This document shows, one piece after another, positions 20,255-20,403 of a stretch of DNA of 20,403 nt. Within the stretch, counting starts at the first letter, position 1, and each line of letters starts with the position of its first letter. The stretch comes from Candidatus Zymogenus sp. (lineage in GTDB: Bacteria; Desulfobacterota; Zymogenia; Zymogenales; Zymogenaceae): the NCBI GenBank assembly GCA_030613285.1, contig JAUWME010000001.1:1-20403 (forward strand), read 5' to 3'. The position numbers and the translations under genes are program-made. The notes beneath the pieces were generated by a model, which saw nothing but the letters and a program-made list of their open reading frames with translations, did not search any database and had not been told where the DNA came from.

Positions 20255-20403
20255 ATGAGTGGACAAAAAGATGAAATAACGAAAGGCAATTTGAGGTTTG
20301 CGAATGTGAGGATTTTAAGGCGGGAGTTTCTCCTCTCTTCTTCAGGTGCAGCGGCGTCTCTCCTATTGGCGGGGATATTGCCCGCGGGCTGTGCGGGTAC
20401 AAA
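20255..20403 (+). CDS. Start of an exported protein with a twin-arginine-like signal (3' truncated)
   Basis: GGAGGA (20244-20249) precedes ATG 20255 by 5 bases. The visible 49 residues contain ILRREFLLSSSGAAASLLLA, a twin-arginine-type signal (R22, R23, with F25 and L26), ending LPAGC (C46), which could be a degenerate lipobox. The protein is cut off by the window end, so its function is unknown. Tat export would suggest a folded, possibly cofactor-bearing periplasmic protein. It is 73 bases downstream of the PGK gene with no terminator between. Confidence 0.75.
   Translation, partial: MSGQKDEITKGNLRFANVRILRREFLLSSSGAAASLLLAGILPAGCAGT

Overview
The window looks like chromosomal DNA from an uncultured Gram-negative bacterium of deltaproteobacterial (Desulfobacterota-like) character. 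Pointers are an NtrC-type sigma-54 activator with a partner histidine kinase, a receiver-PATAN (DUF4388) protein next to a roadblock/LC7 protein, and outer-envelope genes (AsmA family, heptose-1-phosphate adenylyltransferase RfaE2, CreD-like). No rRNA, tRNA, IS element, CRISPR array or phage gene was seen. The taxonomic placement is inferred from gene content only.

Layout. 1-3979 (+) is a signalling block: a 5'-truncated PAS-histidine kinase, an NtrC-family regulator, then a non-coding gap holding a textbook sigma-54 promoter (TGGCAC-N5-TTGCA) and a very G-rich transcribed leader, followed by the receiver-PATAN and roadblock genes and a strong terminator. 4160-9191 (+) is one compact operon from a consensus sigma-70 promoter: an uncharacterised 300-aa protein, a Rossmann/DUF2520 protein, a large AsmA-family protein and RfaE2. 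9192-10034 holds a hairpin, a C-rich degenerate repeat tract and a thioredoxin gene on the minus strand. 10308-14645 (+) carries a D-serine dehydratase/D-threonine aldolase-like PLP enzyme, a CreD-like inner-membrane protein and a FadD-type acyl-CoA ligase. 14791-16982 (-) has a C45-like amidase/acyltransferase lacking the usual nucleophilic Cys, and an orphan TAXI-type solute-binding protein. 17177-20403 (+) has two exported proteins of unknown function, a divergent phosphoglycerate kinase on a near-perfect promoter, and the start of a protein with a twin-arginine-like signal.

Most striking are: (i) the sigma-54 promoter located directly between its likely class of activator and the PATAN/roadblock pair, with two G-quadruplex-type motifs just after the predicted transcription start; (ii) a family of degenerate G-rich intergenic repeats at five places, always with the G-rich strand equal to the RNA strand of the adjoining gene; (iii) two CRP/FNR-type dyads (both N6) in one divergent intergenic region; (iv) two enzymes (PGK-like and C45-like) with changes at residues normally needed for substrate binding or catalysis. 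Start codons were re-chosen for several genes on Shine-Dalgarno placement.
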